Source of the DNA: Nocardioidaceae bacterium
GTDB lineage: Bacteria; Actinomycetota; Actinomycetes; Propionibacteriales; Nocardioidaceae
NCBI GenBank assembly: GCA_017744365.1
Contig: JAGIBL010000002.1
Coordinates: 1,046,376-1,110,375 of the forward strand
Direction: 5' to 3'
Length of the DNA: 64,000 nucleotides
The stretch's first letter is position 1. The number at the start of each line of letters is the position of its first letter. The position numbers were made by a program, and so were the translations under genes. This document shows, piece by piece, positions 55,285 to 62,512 of this stretch. The notes under the pieces are model-generated. The model did no database searches. It saw only the letters and a list, made by a program, of their open reading frames with translations, and was not told where the DNA came from.

Positions 55285-56627
55285 GGCGTGCACGGGTTCG
55301 GGGTCGTGGTGGCCGACGGGCTCGGCGTCGGGGTGGGGGTCGGCCTCGGGGTGGTGGCCGGCTTCTTCGTCGGCGTGGGGGGCTTGGGCGTCAGGGTCGG
55401 AGCCGGCGTGGGGGTGGGCGTGGGCGTCGGCGTCGGCGTCTGGCAGGCCAGCCGCAGGTCGGCCACGATCCGGCGCGCCTCGGCCAGGCTGTCGGCGTTG
55501 ATGCCGTCGCGGACCTGCTTGGCGTCGAAGGACTGCAGGTCGTCGAGGACCAGGTCGGTGCTCTCCACGACGTGGTGCGTGGAGATCCCCGGTACGTCGA
55601 CGTCGATGCCGCGGTAGATCACGACCTTGCCGCTGTCGTTGGACTGCACGTAGTACTGGTCCTGGCTGACGCCGTACAGGGCCTTGGCGCCGAGCCCGAG
55701 GAGCGCGACCAGCACGGCGAGGACCAGGCCGCGGCGGACCCAGACGAAGCGGCGCGGCGCCCGCGGTGCGTACCGCAGCTCCTCCTCGTCGAGGTCCTCG
55801 TCCTCGAGCGCGGCGAGGTCGGTGTCGGTGAGGTTGCCGGTGTCCTCGTACATCCGCAGGTGCGGGCTGGTCGCGGCGGCGCCGACGACCAGCGGCTCGG
55901 TCTGCGGCGGCTCGTCGGCCCCGACGACCTCGGCCACCACGACGGTGACGTTGTCGGAGGAGCCGGCGTCGAGGGCGGCACGGACCAGGTTGACCGGGGC
56001 GCTCTCCAGGTCGCCGCCCAGCAGCGCGGCCATGGCGTCGTTCTCCAGCGAGCCGGAGCAGCCGTCGGAGCAGAGCAGCACCCGGTCGCCGGCCTGGACG
56101 GGCACCGAGAACAGGTCCGGCTCGGGTTCGTGGACGCCGTCGACCGCGCGCAGGATCAGGTTGCGGTGCGGGTGCACCCGGGCCTCGGCCTCGGTGATGC
56201 GGCCCTCGTCGACCAGGCTCTGCACCAGCGTGTGGTCGGTGGTGATCGGCCGCAGCTCGCCGTCGCGGAGCAGGTAGCCGCGGCTGTCGCCGACGTGGCC
56301 GACGCGCAGGTCGGTGCCGTCGAACACGGCGGCGGTGACGGTGGTGCTGGTCCCGTCCAGTTCCGGGTGCCGCTCGACGATCTCGGCGAGCCGGTCATGG
56401 GCCAGGTGCACGGTGGCGGCCAGCGCCGAGAGTGCGTCGTTGCCCGGCGGCTCGTCCAGCTTGCGGATCGCCTCGATCGCGGCGCTGCTGGCGATGTCGC
56501 CGCGGGCCGCTCCGCCGACGCCGTCCGCGATCACCAGCAGGTGCGGTCCGGCGTACCCCGAGTCCTGGTTGTCGCGTCGGACCCTGCCCACGTCGGACAG
56601 GGCGGCATAGCGCAGCTGCAGAGGCAC
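55281..56627 (-). CDS. pstP: PP2C-family Ser/Thr phosphatase PstP
   Basis: 448 aa from GTG 56627. PP2C domain (1-240): SDVGRVRRDNQDSGYAG, LLVIADGVGGAARGDIAS, VGHVGDSRGYLLRDG, LLCSDGCSG and GSSDNVTVVV hold the metal-binding aspartates. A membrane helix (about 300-320, GLVLAVLVALLGLGAKALYG) precedes an extracellular domain and a (Thr-Pro)-rich tail ending NPCTP. It dephosphorylates PknB and its targets. The tail is long and repetitive, probably a wall-spanning stalk. Confidence 0.96.
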   Translation of the reverse strand: MPLQLRYAALSDVGRVRRDNQDSGYAGPHLLVIADGVGGAARGDIASSAAIEAIRKLDEPPGNDALSALAATVHLAHDRLAEIVERHPELDGTSTTVTAAVFDGTDLRVGHVGDSRGYLLRDGELRPITTDHTLVQSLVDEGRITEAEARVHPHRNLILRAVDGVHEPEPDLFSVPVQAGDRVLLCSDGCSGSLENDAMAALLGGDLESAPVNLVRAALDAGSSDNVTVVVAEVVGADEPPQTEPLVVGAAATSPHLRMYEDTGNLTDTDLAALEDEDLDEEELRYAPRAPRRFVWVRRGLVLAVLVALLGLGAKALYGVSQDQYYVQSNDSGKVVIYRGIDVDVPGISTHHVVESTDLVLDDLQSFDAKQVRDGINADSLAEARRIVADLRLACQTPTPTPTPTPTPAPTLTPKPPTPTKKPATTPRPTPTPTPSPSATTTPNPCTP

Positions 56628-56636
56628 GGGGTCAGA

Positions 56637-57122
56637 TCACCTGCGCAGTTCCAGGATCGTCTTGCCGATCCGGATGCGGGTACCGAGCGAGATCGCGGTG
56701 GGCTGGGTGATCCGGCTGCTGCCGACGTACGTGCCGTTGGTGGAGCCGAGGTCCTCGACGTACCACTGGTCCCCGGAGCTGGCGATCCGCGCGTGCCGGG
56801 TGGAGACGTAGTCGTCGTCGAGGCGGATGGCGGCGTCGTTGCCGCGGCCGATGAGCAGCGGCGCTCCGGCGAGCGGGACCAGCTCGCCGCTGTTGCCGCC
56901 CTCGACGATGACCACCTGGGTCGGGTCGCCGCGGCGGGCCTTGGACGGCTTGGACCGGGCCTTGGACGCCTTCGCGGCCCGGCGCTCGTCGCGGCGGCCG
57001 GTCTCGCGGGCGACCCGGGCCCCGAACATGTCCGAGCGGATCACCGAGATGGCCGCGAGCACGAAGATCCACAGGATCGCCAGGTAGGCGAACCGGATCA
57101 GCACCAGGGTCGGTTCGGACAT
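56637..57122 (-). CDS. fhaB: FHA-domain protein FhaB (FipA)
   Basis: 161 aa. An N-terminal membrane helix (LVLIRFAYLAILWIFVLAAISVI), a basic linker, then a C-terminal FHA domain with LIGRGNDAAIRLDDDYVSTRHARI and VEDLGSTNGTYV, the phospho-threonine-binding residues. FhaB links phosphorylated partners to the division machinery in actinobacteria. Two bases separate it from fhaA. Confidence 0.95.
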   Translation of the reverse strand: MSEPTLVLIRFAYLAILWIFVLAAISVIRSDMFGARVARETGRRDERRAAKASKARSKPSKARRGDPTQVVIVEGGNSGELVPLAGAPLLIGRGNDAAIRLDDDYVSTRHARIASSGDQWYVEDLGSTNGTYVGSSRITQPTAISLGTRIRIGKTILELRR

Positions 57123-57123
57123 C

Positions 57124-57834
57124 TCAGGCCGGCCTCGTGTGCAGGGTCAGGGTGGTGTTGCCGATCCGGATCTCGGCGCCGTCGGCCAGGGTGGCGTTCT
57201 CGACGCGGCGGCCGTTGACCAGGACGCCGTTGGTGGAGCCGAGGTCGTGCACGCTGATCCGCTGGCCGCCCTCGTCGGCGGAGACCCGCACCTCCAGGTG
57301 CCGCCGCGAGACGCCCGGGTCGTTGACCCGCAGGTCGGCGTCGTTGCCGCGGCCCACGACGATGCCCGGGGGCGCCAGCGGCAGCCGCTCGCCGTTCACC
57401 TCCAGGTAGGCGCTGGCTCGGCGGACCTGGGTCTCGGTGACCTCGGGACCGGGCTGGCTGACCCGGGCCAGCGCCTGCGAGCGGACCCGGAACCGGCCCA
57501 TGGTCAGGTCCTCGGCCACCTCCAGCGAGATCGCGACCGGGCCGGTGAAGACGTACGACTGCTTGGCCGCGTGGTCCTTGAGCTGGCCGATCAGCTCCTG
57601 CGGCAGGGCGGTGCCGAGCTGGGAGAGCCGCTCGTGGTCGGGCGCGGAGAGCTCGACGTGGAAGTCGTTGGGCACCAGCCGGCGGTCGCGGCTGAGAATC
57701 TGCGCGGAGTTGTCCGCCTCGCGGGCCAGCGCCGCCGCGATCTCGACGGGCTGGACGGCGCTGCGGAAGGTACGGGCGAAGACTCCCGAGACCATCTGCT
57801 CGAGCCGCTGCTCGAAGCGCTGCAGTCCCCCCAT
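57124..57834 (-). CDS. fhaA: FHA-domain protein FhaA with DUF3662
   Basis: 236 aa from ATG 57834 with GAGGAGGAG upstream. An N-terminal DUF3662 domain (GLQRFEQRLEQMVSGVFARTFRSAVQPVEIA ... LVPNDFHVELSAPDHERL) is followed by a C-terminal FHA domain (VVGRGNDADLRVNDPGVSRRHLEV, HDLGSTNGVLVNGR). It is shorter than the 430-527 aa of mycobacterial and streptomycete relatives because the long linker between domains is missing. First gene of the kinase operon; its promoter must lie in 57835-57950. Confidence 0.95.
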   Translation of the reverse strand: MGGLQRFEQRLEQMVSGVFARTFRSAVQPVEIAAALAREADNSAQILSRDRRLVPNDFHVELSAPDHERLSQLGTALPQELIGQLKDHAAKQSYVFTGPVAISLEVAEDLTMGRFRVRSQALARVSQPGPEVTETQVRRASAYLEVNGERLPLAPPGIVVGRGNDADLRVNDPGVSRRHLEVRVSADEGGQRISVHDLGSTNGVLVNGRRVENATLADGAEIRIGNTTLTLHTRPA

Positions 57835-57949
57835 GCGCGCTCCTCCTCTCGGCTTCGTCGTCGCGGCGTCCGTGGTGCGTCAGTCGTCGTCAGTCTCACG
57901 CGTCCCGGTGATCGTATCGGGCAGGGGTGCGAGCGCCCGGGAGCCCGGT

Positions 57950-57979
57950 TTGGGGCGTCGGGCGGGTCTGGGATAGCCT
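57950..57979 (+). promoter_or_regulatory. Probable promoter of tRNA-Leu
   Basis: TTGGGG (57950-57955), an 18-base spacer, then TAGCCT (57974-57979), 14 bases before the tRNA 5' end. The first half of the gap upstream (57835-57945) holds the divergent fhaA promoter; I see no other element there. Confidence 0.55.
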
Positions 57980-57993
57980 GTGCACCGCTTCAC

Positions 57994-58077
57994 GCGCGAG
58001 TGGCGGAATAGGCAGACGCGCACGGTTCAGGTCCGTGTGCCCGAAAGGGCGTGGGGGTTCAACTCCCCCCTCGCGCA
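57994..58077 (+). tRNA. tRNA-Leu (CAG)
   Basis: 84-nt class II tRNA. Acceptor GCGCGAG/CTCGCGC, anticodon CAG (58028-58030) in loop TTCAGGT, long variable arm GCCCGAAAGGGC, T-arm GGGGGTTCAACTCCCCC, discriminator A, no CCA. An integrase gene begins 69 bases downstream, so its 3' end is the likely attachment site. Confidence 0.96.
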
Positions 58078-58095
58078 CCGCGTGAAAACGGCTCC

Positions 58096-58135
58096 AAGGC
58101 CGGGCTACGTACACAAAAATACGCAGCCCGGCCTT
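58096..58135. terminator. 16-base stem hairpin between tRNA-Leu and integrase
   Basis: Arms AAGGCCGGGCTACGTA (58096-58111) and TACGCAGCCCGGCCTT (58120-58135), one mismatch, eight-base loop rich in A. Ends exactly where the integrase -10 begins. No poly-T run follows, so it may be a tRNA terminator, a control site for integrase, or both. Confidence 0.6.
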
Positions 58136-58140
58136 AGCCT
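58135..58140 (+). promoter_or_regulatory. -10 element for leaderless integrase transcript
   Basis: TAGCCT ends six bases before ATG 58147; no Shine-Dalgarno is present. It overlaps the last base of the hairpin at 58096-58135. Confidence 0.45.
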
Positions 58141-58146
58141 TGTCCC

Positions 58147-59283
58147 ATGGCACCCAAACCGGAGCGCACGAAGGCCGGGACCTGGCGCGTCCGATTCCGC
58201 CACGGAACCTCGTCTCGAACCGGCAGGAAGCTGGCCACCTCGGAGACCTTCCCGACCAAGAAGGAAGCCTTGCAGTTCGCGGCATGGCTCGGGGCGCTCG
58301 GGCCGCAGGGAGCGCTCGACCAGCTGTATGCCGCTGAGCAGCAGGCCGACGTTCCCACACTCGACCAGGTCGCCGCCGACCACATCGAGCATCTGACCGG
58401 CATCGAGCGCGGCACTCGCCTCTCCTATCAGCGGCTCTGGTCGCGCACCTGGTCACCGCTGATCGGACGGACGCCAGCCAACCAGGTGACCGCCGACAAG
58501 GTCCGCGCGGCCGTCAATCACCTCGGCGAGCGGTACTCACGCAAGTCCCTGGAGAACCAACGCGGCCTTCTCGCCGGCGTGCTCGCGCGAGCCGTCGAAC
58601 TCGCCTACCTGCCGAAGAACCCGGCCAAGGGAATCCGGCTTCCTCGGGGCCAGGAGGCGGAACGGACCGAGATGCGTCTGCTTACCCCCGCAGAGTTCGC
58701 GTCCGTCGAGGATGCGATGGCTGAGCACTACCGGCCGTTGATCCGATTCCTGATCGGCACCGGGGCGCGCTGGGGCGAAGCCGTGGCGCTCACCGTCGCC
58801 GATGTCGCGCTCCCCAACGTGCGGATCCGACGCGCGCTGAAGTGGTCACCGGACAACGTGCGCACCGTGGGCGCCACCAAGACGCGCAAGTCCAACCGGA
58901 CCGTCGTGGTCCCGCTCGACCTGCACGACGAACTGCGGGCCGCATGCGAGGGGAAGGCCAAGGCCGATCTCGTCTTCACGGCTAGCCGCGGTGGCTCCGT
59001 CCTGCATCGAACGTTCTGGTCGCGCTACTGGCTCCCAGCAGTCCAGCATCTTGAGCCCCGGCCCCGCATCCACGATCTTCGGCACTCACACGCTTCCTGG
59101 CTGCTCGCGGCAGGTGTGCCCATCCACGTCGTACAGGCGCGACTCGGGCACGAGTCCATCCAGACCACGGTGGACACATACGGCCACCTGCTACCTGATG
59201 CCCAACTCGCGGCCAGCAACGCAGCCTCGGCCGCGTTCGCCAGCGCACCGAAGGCGATCACTTCACCTGAGGATGCTCCCTGA
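58147..59283 (+). CDS. int: Tyrosine-type site-specific integrase
   Basis: 378 aa. N-terminal arm-type DNA-binding region (TWRVRFRHGTSSRTGRKL), core-binding SAM-like domain (about 70-165) and catalytic domain with the full set: Arg 208 (GARWGEA), Lys near 246, His 309 and Arg 312 (HDLRH), His 335 (LGHES) and Tyr 345 (TVDTYGHL). It should integrate and excise the element at tRNA-Leu. Its end overlaps the convergent ribbon-helix-helix gene by 26 bases. Confidence 0.96.
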   Translation: MAPKPERTKAGTWRVRFRHGTSSRTGRKLATSETFPTKKEALQFAAWLGALGPQGALDQLYAAEQQADVPTLDQVAADHIEHLTGIERGTRLSYQRLWSRTWSPLIGRTPANQVTADKVRAAVNHLGERYSRKSLENQRGLLAGVLARAVELAYLPKNPAKGIRLPRGQEAERTEMRLLTPAEFASVEDAMAEHYRPLIRFLIGTGARWGEAVALTVADVALPNVRIRRALKWSPDNVRTVGATKTRKSNRTVVVPLDLHDELRAACEGKAKADLVFTASRGGSVLHRTFWSRYWLPAVQHLEPRPRIHDLRHSHASWLLAAGVPIHVVQARLGHESIQTTVDTYGHLLPDAQLAASNAASAAFASAPKAITSPEDAP

Positions 59284-59416
59284 CGTACCGCTTCAGAGCG
59301 CGGATGATGACGTCGGTCACCGTCTCGCCCTGGTCGTGTGCGGCACGTAGCGCGGCCTGCCAGAGATCGTCGGGGATCCGGACGCCGTGCTTTGGCGTCT
59401 TCGGCTGGTTGGCCAC
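59258..59416 (-). CDS. Small ribbon-helix-helix-like DNA-binding protein
   Basis: 52 aa from GTG 59416. The sequence KHGVRIPDDLWQAALRAAHD followed by GETVTDVIIRALKRYV is a ribbon-helix-helix pattern (a beta strand VRIPDDLW, then two helices). It lies next to the integrase and 13 bases from a perfect 24-base palindrome (59430-59453), an obvious candidate operator. It may control integrase or excision. Confidence 0.7.
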   Translation of the reverse strand: MANQPKTPKHGVRIPDDLWQAALRAAHDQGETVTDVIIRALKRYVREHPQVK

Positions 59417-59429
59417 GCCCGGACGTTAG

Positions 59430-59453
59430 GGCCAGGTGTGGCCACACCTGGCC
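59430..59453. promoter_or_regulatory. Perfect 24-base palindrome
   Basis: GGCCAGGTGTGGCC followed by ACACCTGGCC; each half is the exact reverse complement of the other, with no loop. It sits just upstream of the ribbon-helix-helix gene and just after the membrane gene's stop (59459). Most likely an operator bound by a dimeric repressor; a compact terminator is the alternative. Confidence 0.7.
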
Positions 59454-59458
59454 AGGAT

Positions 59459-59797
59459 TCAGCGGATCGGCTTCACTGAGCCCGCCTCCCTAGTGACCGC
59501 CAGTGCAGTCTTCATGCGTTCATGGAATCCGATGAAGTACGTCCTGATCGTGGCAACTACCGCCATGCCGCAGATGATGAGAGAGAGCTGCCCGAGTGGC
59601 GCTAGGTGCGTGATCCAAGAAACGCACCACAGCGTCAAGCAGGCACTCCACAGCCCATACGCCACTACGCAACCGACACTGACATTGAAGCTCCGGTCGA
59701 CCACCGCTCCACCTTCGAGATAAGCCCTCGCAGCCCTGTGCTGCCCCATAAATCGCACGCTAGGACTGGGGGTCTCGCCCCGCAGCGATTCCGACAA
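59459..59797 (-). CDS. Small membrane protein of the element
   Basis: 112 aa from TTG 59797, chosen because TAAGGTCC lies seven bases upstream; ATG 59749 would give 96 aa. Two membrane helices (VSVGCVVAYGLWSACLTLWCVSW and LGQLSLIICGMAVVATIRTYFI). Composition is less GC-rich than the host genes. No family recognised. It lies between the repressor and the palindrome, in the lysogeny-side operon. Superinfection exclusion is a common job for such genes but is only a guess. Confidence 0.6.
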   Translation of the reverse strand: MSESLRGETPSPSVRFMGQHRAARAYLEGGAVVDRSFNVSVGCVVAYGLWSACLTLWCVSWITHLAPLGQLSLIICGMAVVATIRTYFIGFHERMKTALAVTREAGSVKPIR

Positions 59798-59805
59798 TTC
59801 GGACC

Positions 59806-60081
59806 TTACCCGGCTTCGGCCGCATCGGCAGCGGGGTCAGCCTCCGTCTCGATGATGTAGCCCGTGTCGACGCCTGCGGCATAGAGGACGTCGGCTTCGC
59901 TACGTTTCAGGAACCGCGCCAGTTCTCGAAGCGTCTCCTGGTTGGGGAGCTTCCTCATGCCCCGCTTGCGCCAGGAATTCAGCGTCTGAGGAGCGATGCC
60001 GATGGCACGCGCGATAGACGCGTCCGATGGCTGCCCGTGGGCATCCCGGTACTCGTCGATCATCGCCAGCAGTCGGCTCAT
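59806..60081 (-). CDS. HTH repressor-like protein (XRE family)
   Basis: 91 aa from ATG 60081. The helix-turn-helix reads SDASIARAIGIAPQTLNSWRKRGMRKLP (about 18-45) and the C-terminus is acidic (TEADPAADAAEAG). The position at the left of the divergent operator region with CGTCTACC repeats makes it the likely immunity repressor. An in-frame extension to 60231 runs through the operator and is not credible as protein. Confidence 0.8.
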   Translation of the reverse strand: MSRLLAMIDEYRDAHGQPSDASIARAIGIAPQTLNSWRKRGMRKLPNQETLRELARFLKRSEADVLYAAGVDTGYIIETEADPAADAAEAG

Positions 60082-60134
60082 GAATTCAGAGTCCCCGCTC
60101 GTAGGTAGGTCTGCAATCGGGCCGTGCACCGTGC

Positions 60135-60302
60135 CGTCTACCGACAACACTCCGCATGTCCCGAAAAATCGTCTACCGGAATGAGACCGCACCACCGCCA
60201 GAAATACCACTGCCTGCGGAAGAACAAGCATGTGATTACTTGCGCACCGTCTACCTACTGCGTAAGAATCATCCGCAGACGCTTGACACCGAGGCGTCTA
60301 CC
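60135..60302. promoter_or_regulatory. Divergent operator region with four CGTCTACC repeats
   Basis: CGTCTACC occurs at 60135-60142, 60170-60177, 60248-60255 and 60295-60302, all in the same orientation, inside the 241-base gap between the repressor and the rightward genes. TTGACA at 60283-60288 is a plausible -35 for the rightward promoter, and the last repeat would lie between -35 and -10, so binding would block it. Confidence 0.7.
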
Positions 60303-60322
60303 AGAGAGAGTGAGGCCATCCG

Positions 60323-60601
60323 ATGAAGCGCTATCCGAAGGGCACGTGGATGAAGCTCCGATCCGCAGAGATCCTGGTGGCATTCATGCGCCAGAAGGAG
60401 TTCTCGATGGAGCGACTGGCGCGATACGCCGGGTGTTCCAAGTCGATGATCAGCCACCTGACGAGTGGGCGGAAGTCGAGTTGCTCGCCAGCACTTGCCG
60501 AGCGCATCGCGGAGGCTCTTGACATCCCAACAGAGGCTCTTTTCGACCTCCGAGCATCCGCAATCAGCGGACATAATGACCGCAGGGAGCGGGTGGCATG
60601 A
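60323..60601 (+). CDS. XRE-family helix-turn-helix protein (Cro-like)
   Basis: 92 aa. The helix-turn-helix FSMERLARYAGCSKSMISHLTSGRKSS (about 27-53) is followed by CSPALAERIAEALDIPTEALFDL, typical of phage Cro/CI-like regulators. First gene on the right of the operator region, so it is probably the antagonist of the leftward repressor. Its stop overlaps the next gene (ATGA). Confidence 0.85.
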   Translation: MKRYPKGTWMKLRSAEILVAFMRQKEFSMERLARYAGCSKSMISHLTSGRKSSCSPALAERIAEALDIPTEALFDLRASAISGHNDRRERVA

Positions 60602-60828
60602 CAGCGACGCTAACGACCGCAGATCTGGCGGAACGGCTCCGGTGTTCGCAGCGGAAGGTCCGCCGGGCTGCTGCAGCTCTCGGGATCGGCGCCGACCTGG
60701 GTGGGCGCGCGGGCTATCGCTACACCGAAGCCGAGGCGGACGCGCTGTGGGACTCGCTGCGGCCGGCCAAGCCAGTAGAGCGTCGCCGTCGGCGCCGGTC
60801 GGCCGCCGCCGGAAAGAAAGCCTCATGA
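60598..60828 (+). CDS. Excisionase-like / MerR-type HTH protein
   Basis: 76 aa. LTTADLAERLRCSQRKVRRAAAALGI and GYRYTEAEADALWDSL form a winged-helix pattern like HTH_17 excisionases and helix-turn-helix domain proteins of actinophages. The C-terminus is very basic (VERRRRRRSAAAGKKAS), suiting DNA binding. It may direct excision with the integrase or act as an early regulator. ATGA overlap on both sides. Confidence 0.75.
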   Translation: MTATLTTADLAERLRCSQRKVRRAAAALGIGADLGGRAGYRYTEAEADALWDSLRPAKPVERRRRRRSAAAGKKAS

Positions 60829-61169
60829 CCACCGCCCCGCAGCTCGAACTCTTCCCCCTCGTCGAGCCCACCTACGAGCAGGACGCCTCTCTCGTTGACC
60901 GGTTCGCCGCCTTCCACGACGCGAACCCGCATGTCGCCGACGCGCTAGAGCACCTCGCCGCCCAGTGGCTCACCCATCGCGACCACGTGGGGATGAAGGC
61001 GTTGTTCGAGCGGCTGCGCTGGGAGTCGGGCATCCGTACCGAGGGCGACCCATACGTCTTGAACAACAACTACACCGCCTACTACGCGCGCCTGCTGATC
61101 GACCGTCGTCCTGAGTGGGCGTCGGCCTTCCGGTTGCGCGAACTCAAGTCCGAACGGAGAGCCGCATGA
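60825..61169 (+). CDS. Phage-type early protein, unknown function
   Basis: 114 aa from ATG 60825. Sequence features LFPLVEPTYEQDASLVDRFAAFHDANPHVADAL and TEGDPYVLNNNYTAYYARLLID; mostly helical, acidic, no membrane segment. Similar small proteins occur in actinophage and prophage early regions (I recall the NNNYTAYYARLL type only as hypothetical). Function unknown. Overlaps both neighbours by four bases. Confidence 0.7.
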   Translation: MTTAPQLELFPLVEPTYEQDASLVDRFAAFHDANPHVADALEHLAAQWLTHRDHVGMKALFERLRWESGIRTEGDPYVLNNNYTAYYARLLIDRRPEWASAFRLRELKSERRAA

Positions 61170-61381
61170 CCACCCACCCCACCCCCACCCTCGACCTCTC
61201 GCCGCTCACCAACAGCGAGATCGCCGTTCGCACCCGGACCGCCCGCTACATCGTGGCCCACAACGTTCTCGATGGTTACCACGACAACGAGTGGCTGCGT
61301 CCCCGGCTCGACAAGTCGGTGGAGAAGCTGCGCGTGCTGGAAGCCGCAAGCGAGCAGCGCCTCTTCGGGGTCTCGCGATGA
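61166..61381 (+). CDS. Small hypothetical protein of the element
   Basis: 71 aa from ATG 61166 (ATGA overlap). Sequence LTNSEIAVRTRTARYIVAHNVLDGYHDNEW and KSVEKLRVLEAASEQRLFGV. Helical, no motif recognised. Part of the overlapping early operon. Confidence 0.6.
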   Translation: MTTHPTPTLDLSPLTNSEIAVRTRTARYIVAHNVLDGYHDNEWLRPRLDKSVEKLRVLEAASEQRLFGVSR

Positions 61382-61599
61382 TCCCCACCCCCGCCTGCAC
61401 CTACGGCTACACCCTCGCCCAGTGCCAAGACCTCATGGACGCGCGCACCTTCGCCAGCCTCGCACGCACCACGGCCATGCGTCGCTGCATCGGCTACGAG
61501 TGGTCGGTGTGGCAGCAGCGGGTGCAGACCTGCGATGAGGCTCACGGCTACGTGGTGGCTGCGGTGGACGTTGAGCGGCTGCTGGCGGTGGCGTCGTGA
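61378..61599 (+). CDS. Small hypothetical protein of the element
   Basis: 73 aa from ATG 61378 (ATGA overlap). Begins MIPTPACTYGYTLAQCQDLM and has three cysteines (CTYG, AQCQDL, RCIGYEW region) plus QTCDEAHGY. No family recognised. Coding frame is supported by third-position GC bias and the overlap with the next GTG. Confidence 0.6.
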   Translation: MIPTPACTYGYTLAQCQDLMDARTFASLARTTAMRRCIGYEWSVWQQRVQTCDEAHGYVVAAVDVERLLAVAS

Positions 61600-62078
61600 G
61601 CGCGTTCGTGCCGATCGACGGCAATGCGCAGGACTGGGATCGCCACAGCCTTCCGGGCGTCCGCGTCCTGAGCGAGAGCGACCGCCAGGCCATCGAGGCA
61701 CTCCTGCTGGGTCGCAAGGTCACCAAGGTTGACGCGGAGCACCTGCTGCTCGATGACGGCACGGTCATCAAGGCGATCGGCCACGACGGCGGATGTGCGT
61801 GCTCGGCGGGCTGTTATGACCTGTCGGTGCTCAACGGCGTGGACAACATCATCACGCGCATCGAGTTCGACTACCGGCCCTCTGAGGACTACGACAAGCC
61901 CGGCCGGAGCGGTCATCCCGACGATCCCACCGATGAGTGGACCGGCTACTACCGCGTGTTCGTGTTCGCCGACAACCAGCAGATCAACCTCATGCAGTTC
62001 GACGGCTCGGACGGCAACGGCTACTACGGGACGGGCTTCGAGATCCTCGTGCGCGATCCGCTGAGGATCGTGTCGTGA
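61596..62078 (+). CDS. DUF7448-like phage protein
   Basis: 160 aa from GTG 61596. The core LLLDDGTVIKAIGHDGGCACSAGCYDLSVLNGVDNIITRIEF, with later YYRVFVFADNQQINLMQFDGSDGNGYYGTGFEILV, matches a family (I recall it as DUF7448) found in actinophages. The GCACSAGC cysteines may hold a metal. Function unknown. Largest conserved product of this operon in the window. Confidence 0.75.
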   Translation: MSAFVPIDGNAQDWDRHSLPGVRVLSESDRQAIEALLLGRKVTKVDAEHLLLDDGTVIKAIGHDGGCACSAGCYDLSVLNGVDNIITRIEFDYRPSEDYDKPGRSGHPDDPTDEWTGYYRVFVFADNQQINLMQFDGSDGNGYYGTGFEILVRDPLRIVS

Positions 62079-62512
62079 CCGCGTTCGCCTACTGCCGCGA
62101 CTGCAACGAGTTGACGACCGGCGTGATGGACCTCGCGAAGGGCTTCCTGCTTGGCAGTGAGACCAACCACCTCGGTTGCACGGTCACCTACCTCGACCCA
62201 ATGTCCACGCCTCCGCCCATCGCCACCGCCATCGCCCGCTTGGCGGTCAGGCCCGATCTCTGCACCGACACCGACGCCATCCTGCTCCGCCTTGGCCTGG
62301 AGTTGCACGGCTACAAGGAGACGGAATGTCCGCCTGTTCGATCGACTGCCCGGGCTGCGGCCAGCACTTGGCCGACGTCGCCTGCCGATGTACGGCAGTC
62401 GGCTGCGTCCACGAGATCGCAGCCTGCTTCGACGCCTACCTTGGCCACGTCTGCGCGGCCTGAGTGGCGACAGCGAGACCTGTTCAGTGCTGAGTGGGAG
62501 GCGGCTTCATGA
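62075..62512 (+). CDS. Hypothetical protein with cysteine pairs, overlapping an internal gene
   Basis: 145 aa from GTG 62075 (GTGA overlap). The first about 83 residues (FAYCRDCNELTTGVMDLAKG, ETNHLGCTV, then LARLAVRPDLCTDTDAILLRLGLELHGYKETE) have normal third-position GC. The next about 46 (CPPVRSTARAAASTW ...) have poor codon bias where another frame codes (62326-62463). The end WRQRDLFSAEWEAAS is followed by ATGA coupling to the next gene, which supports the stop. Dual coding or an old frameshift are both possible. Confidence 0.55.
   Translation: MTAFAYCRDCNELTTGVMDLAKGFLLGSETNHLGCTVTYLDPMSTPPPIATAIARLAVRPDLCTDTDAILLRLGLELHGYKETECPPVRSTARAAASTWPTSPADVRQSAASTRSQPASTPTLATSARPEWRQRDLFSAEWEAAS
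62326..62463 (+). CDS. 45-aa cysteine-rich zinc-finger-like protein in an overlapping frame
   Basis: MSACSIDCPGCGQHL, then ADVACRCTAVGCVHEIAACF and DAYLGHVCAA. Eight cysteines and three histidines within 45 residues suggest a zinc-binding fold. AAGGAG lies six bases before ATG 62326 and third codon positions are strongly GC, which favours this frame over the longer one. It lies entirely inside the preceding frame. No family recognised. Confidence 0.6.
   Translation: MSACSIDCPGCGQHLADVACRCTAVGCVHEIAACFDAYLGHVCAA

Noticed and set aside
59806..60231. Longer form of the repressor starting at 60231.
   Set aside because: The added 50 codons run through the operator region with CGTCTACC repeats and lack helix-turn-helix-like or conserved sequence.
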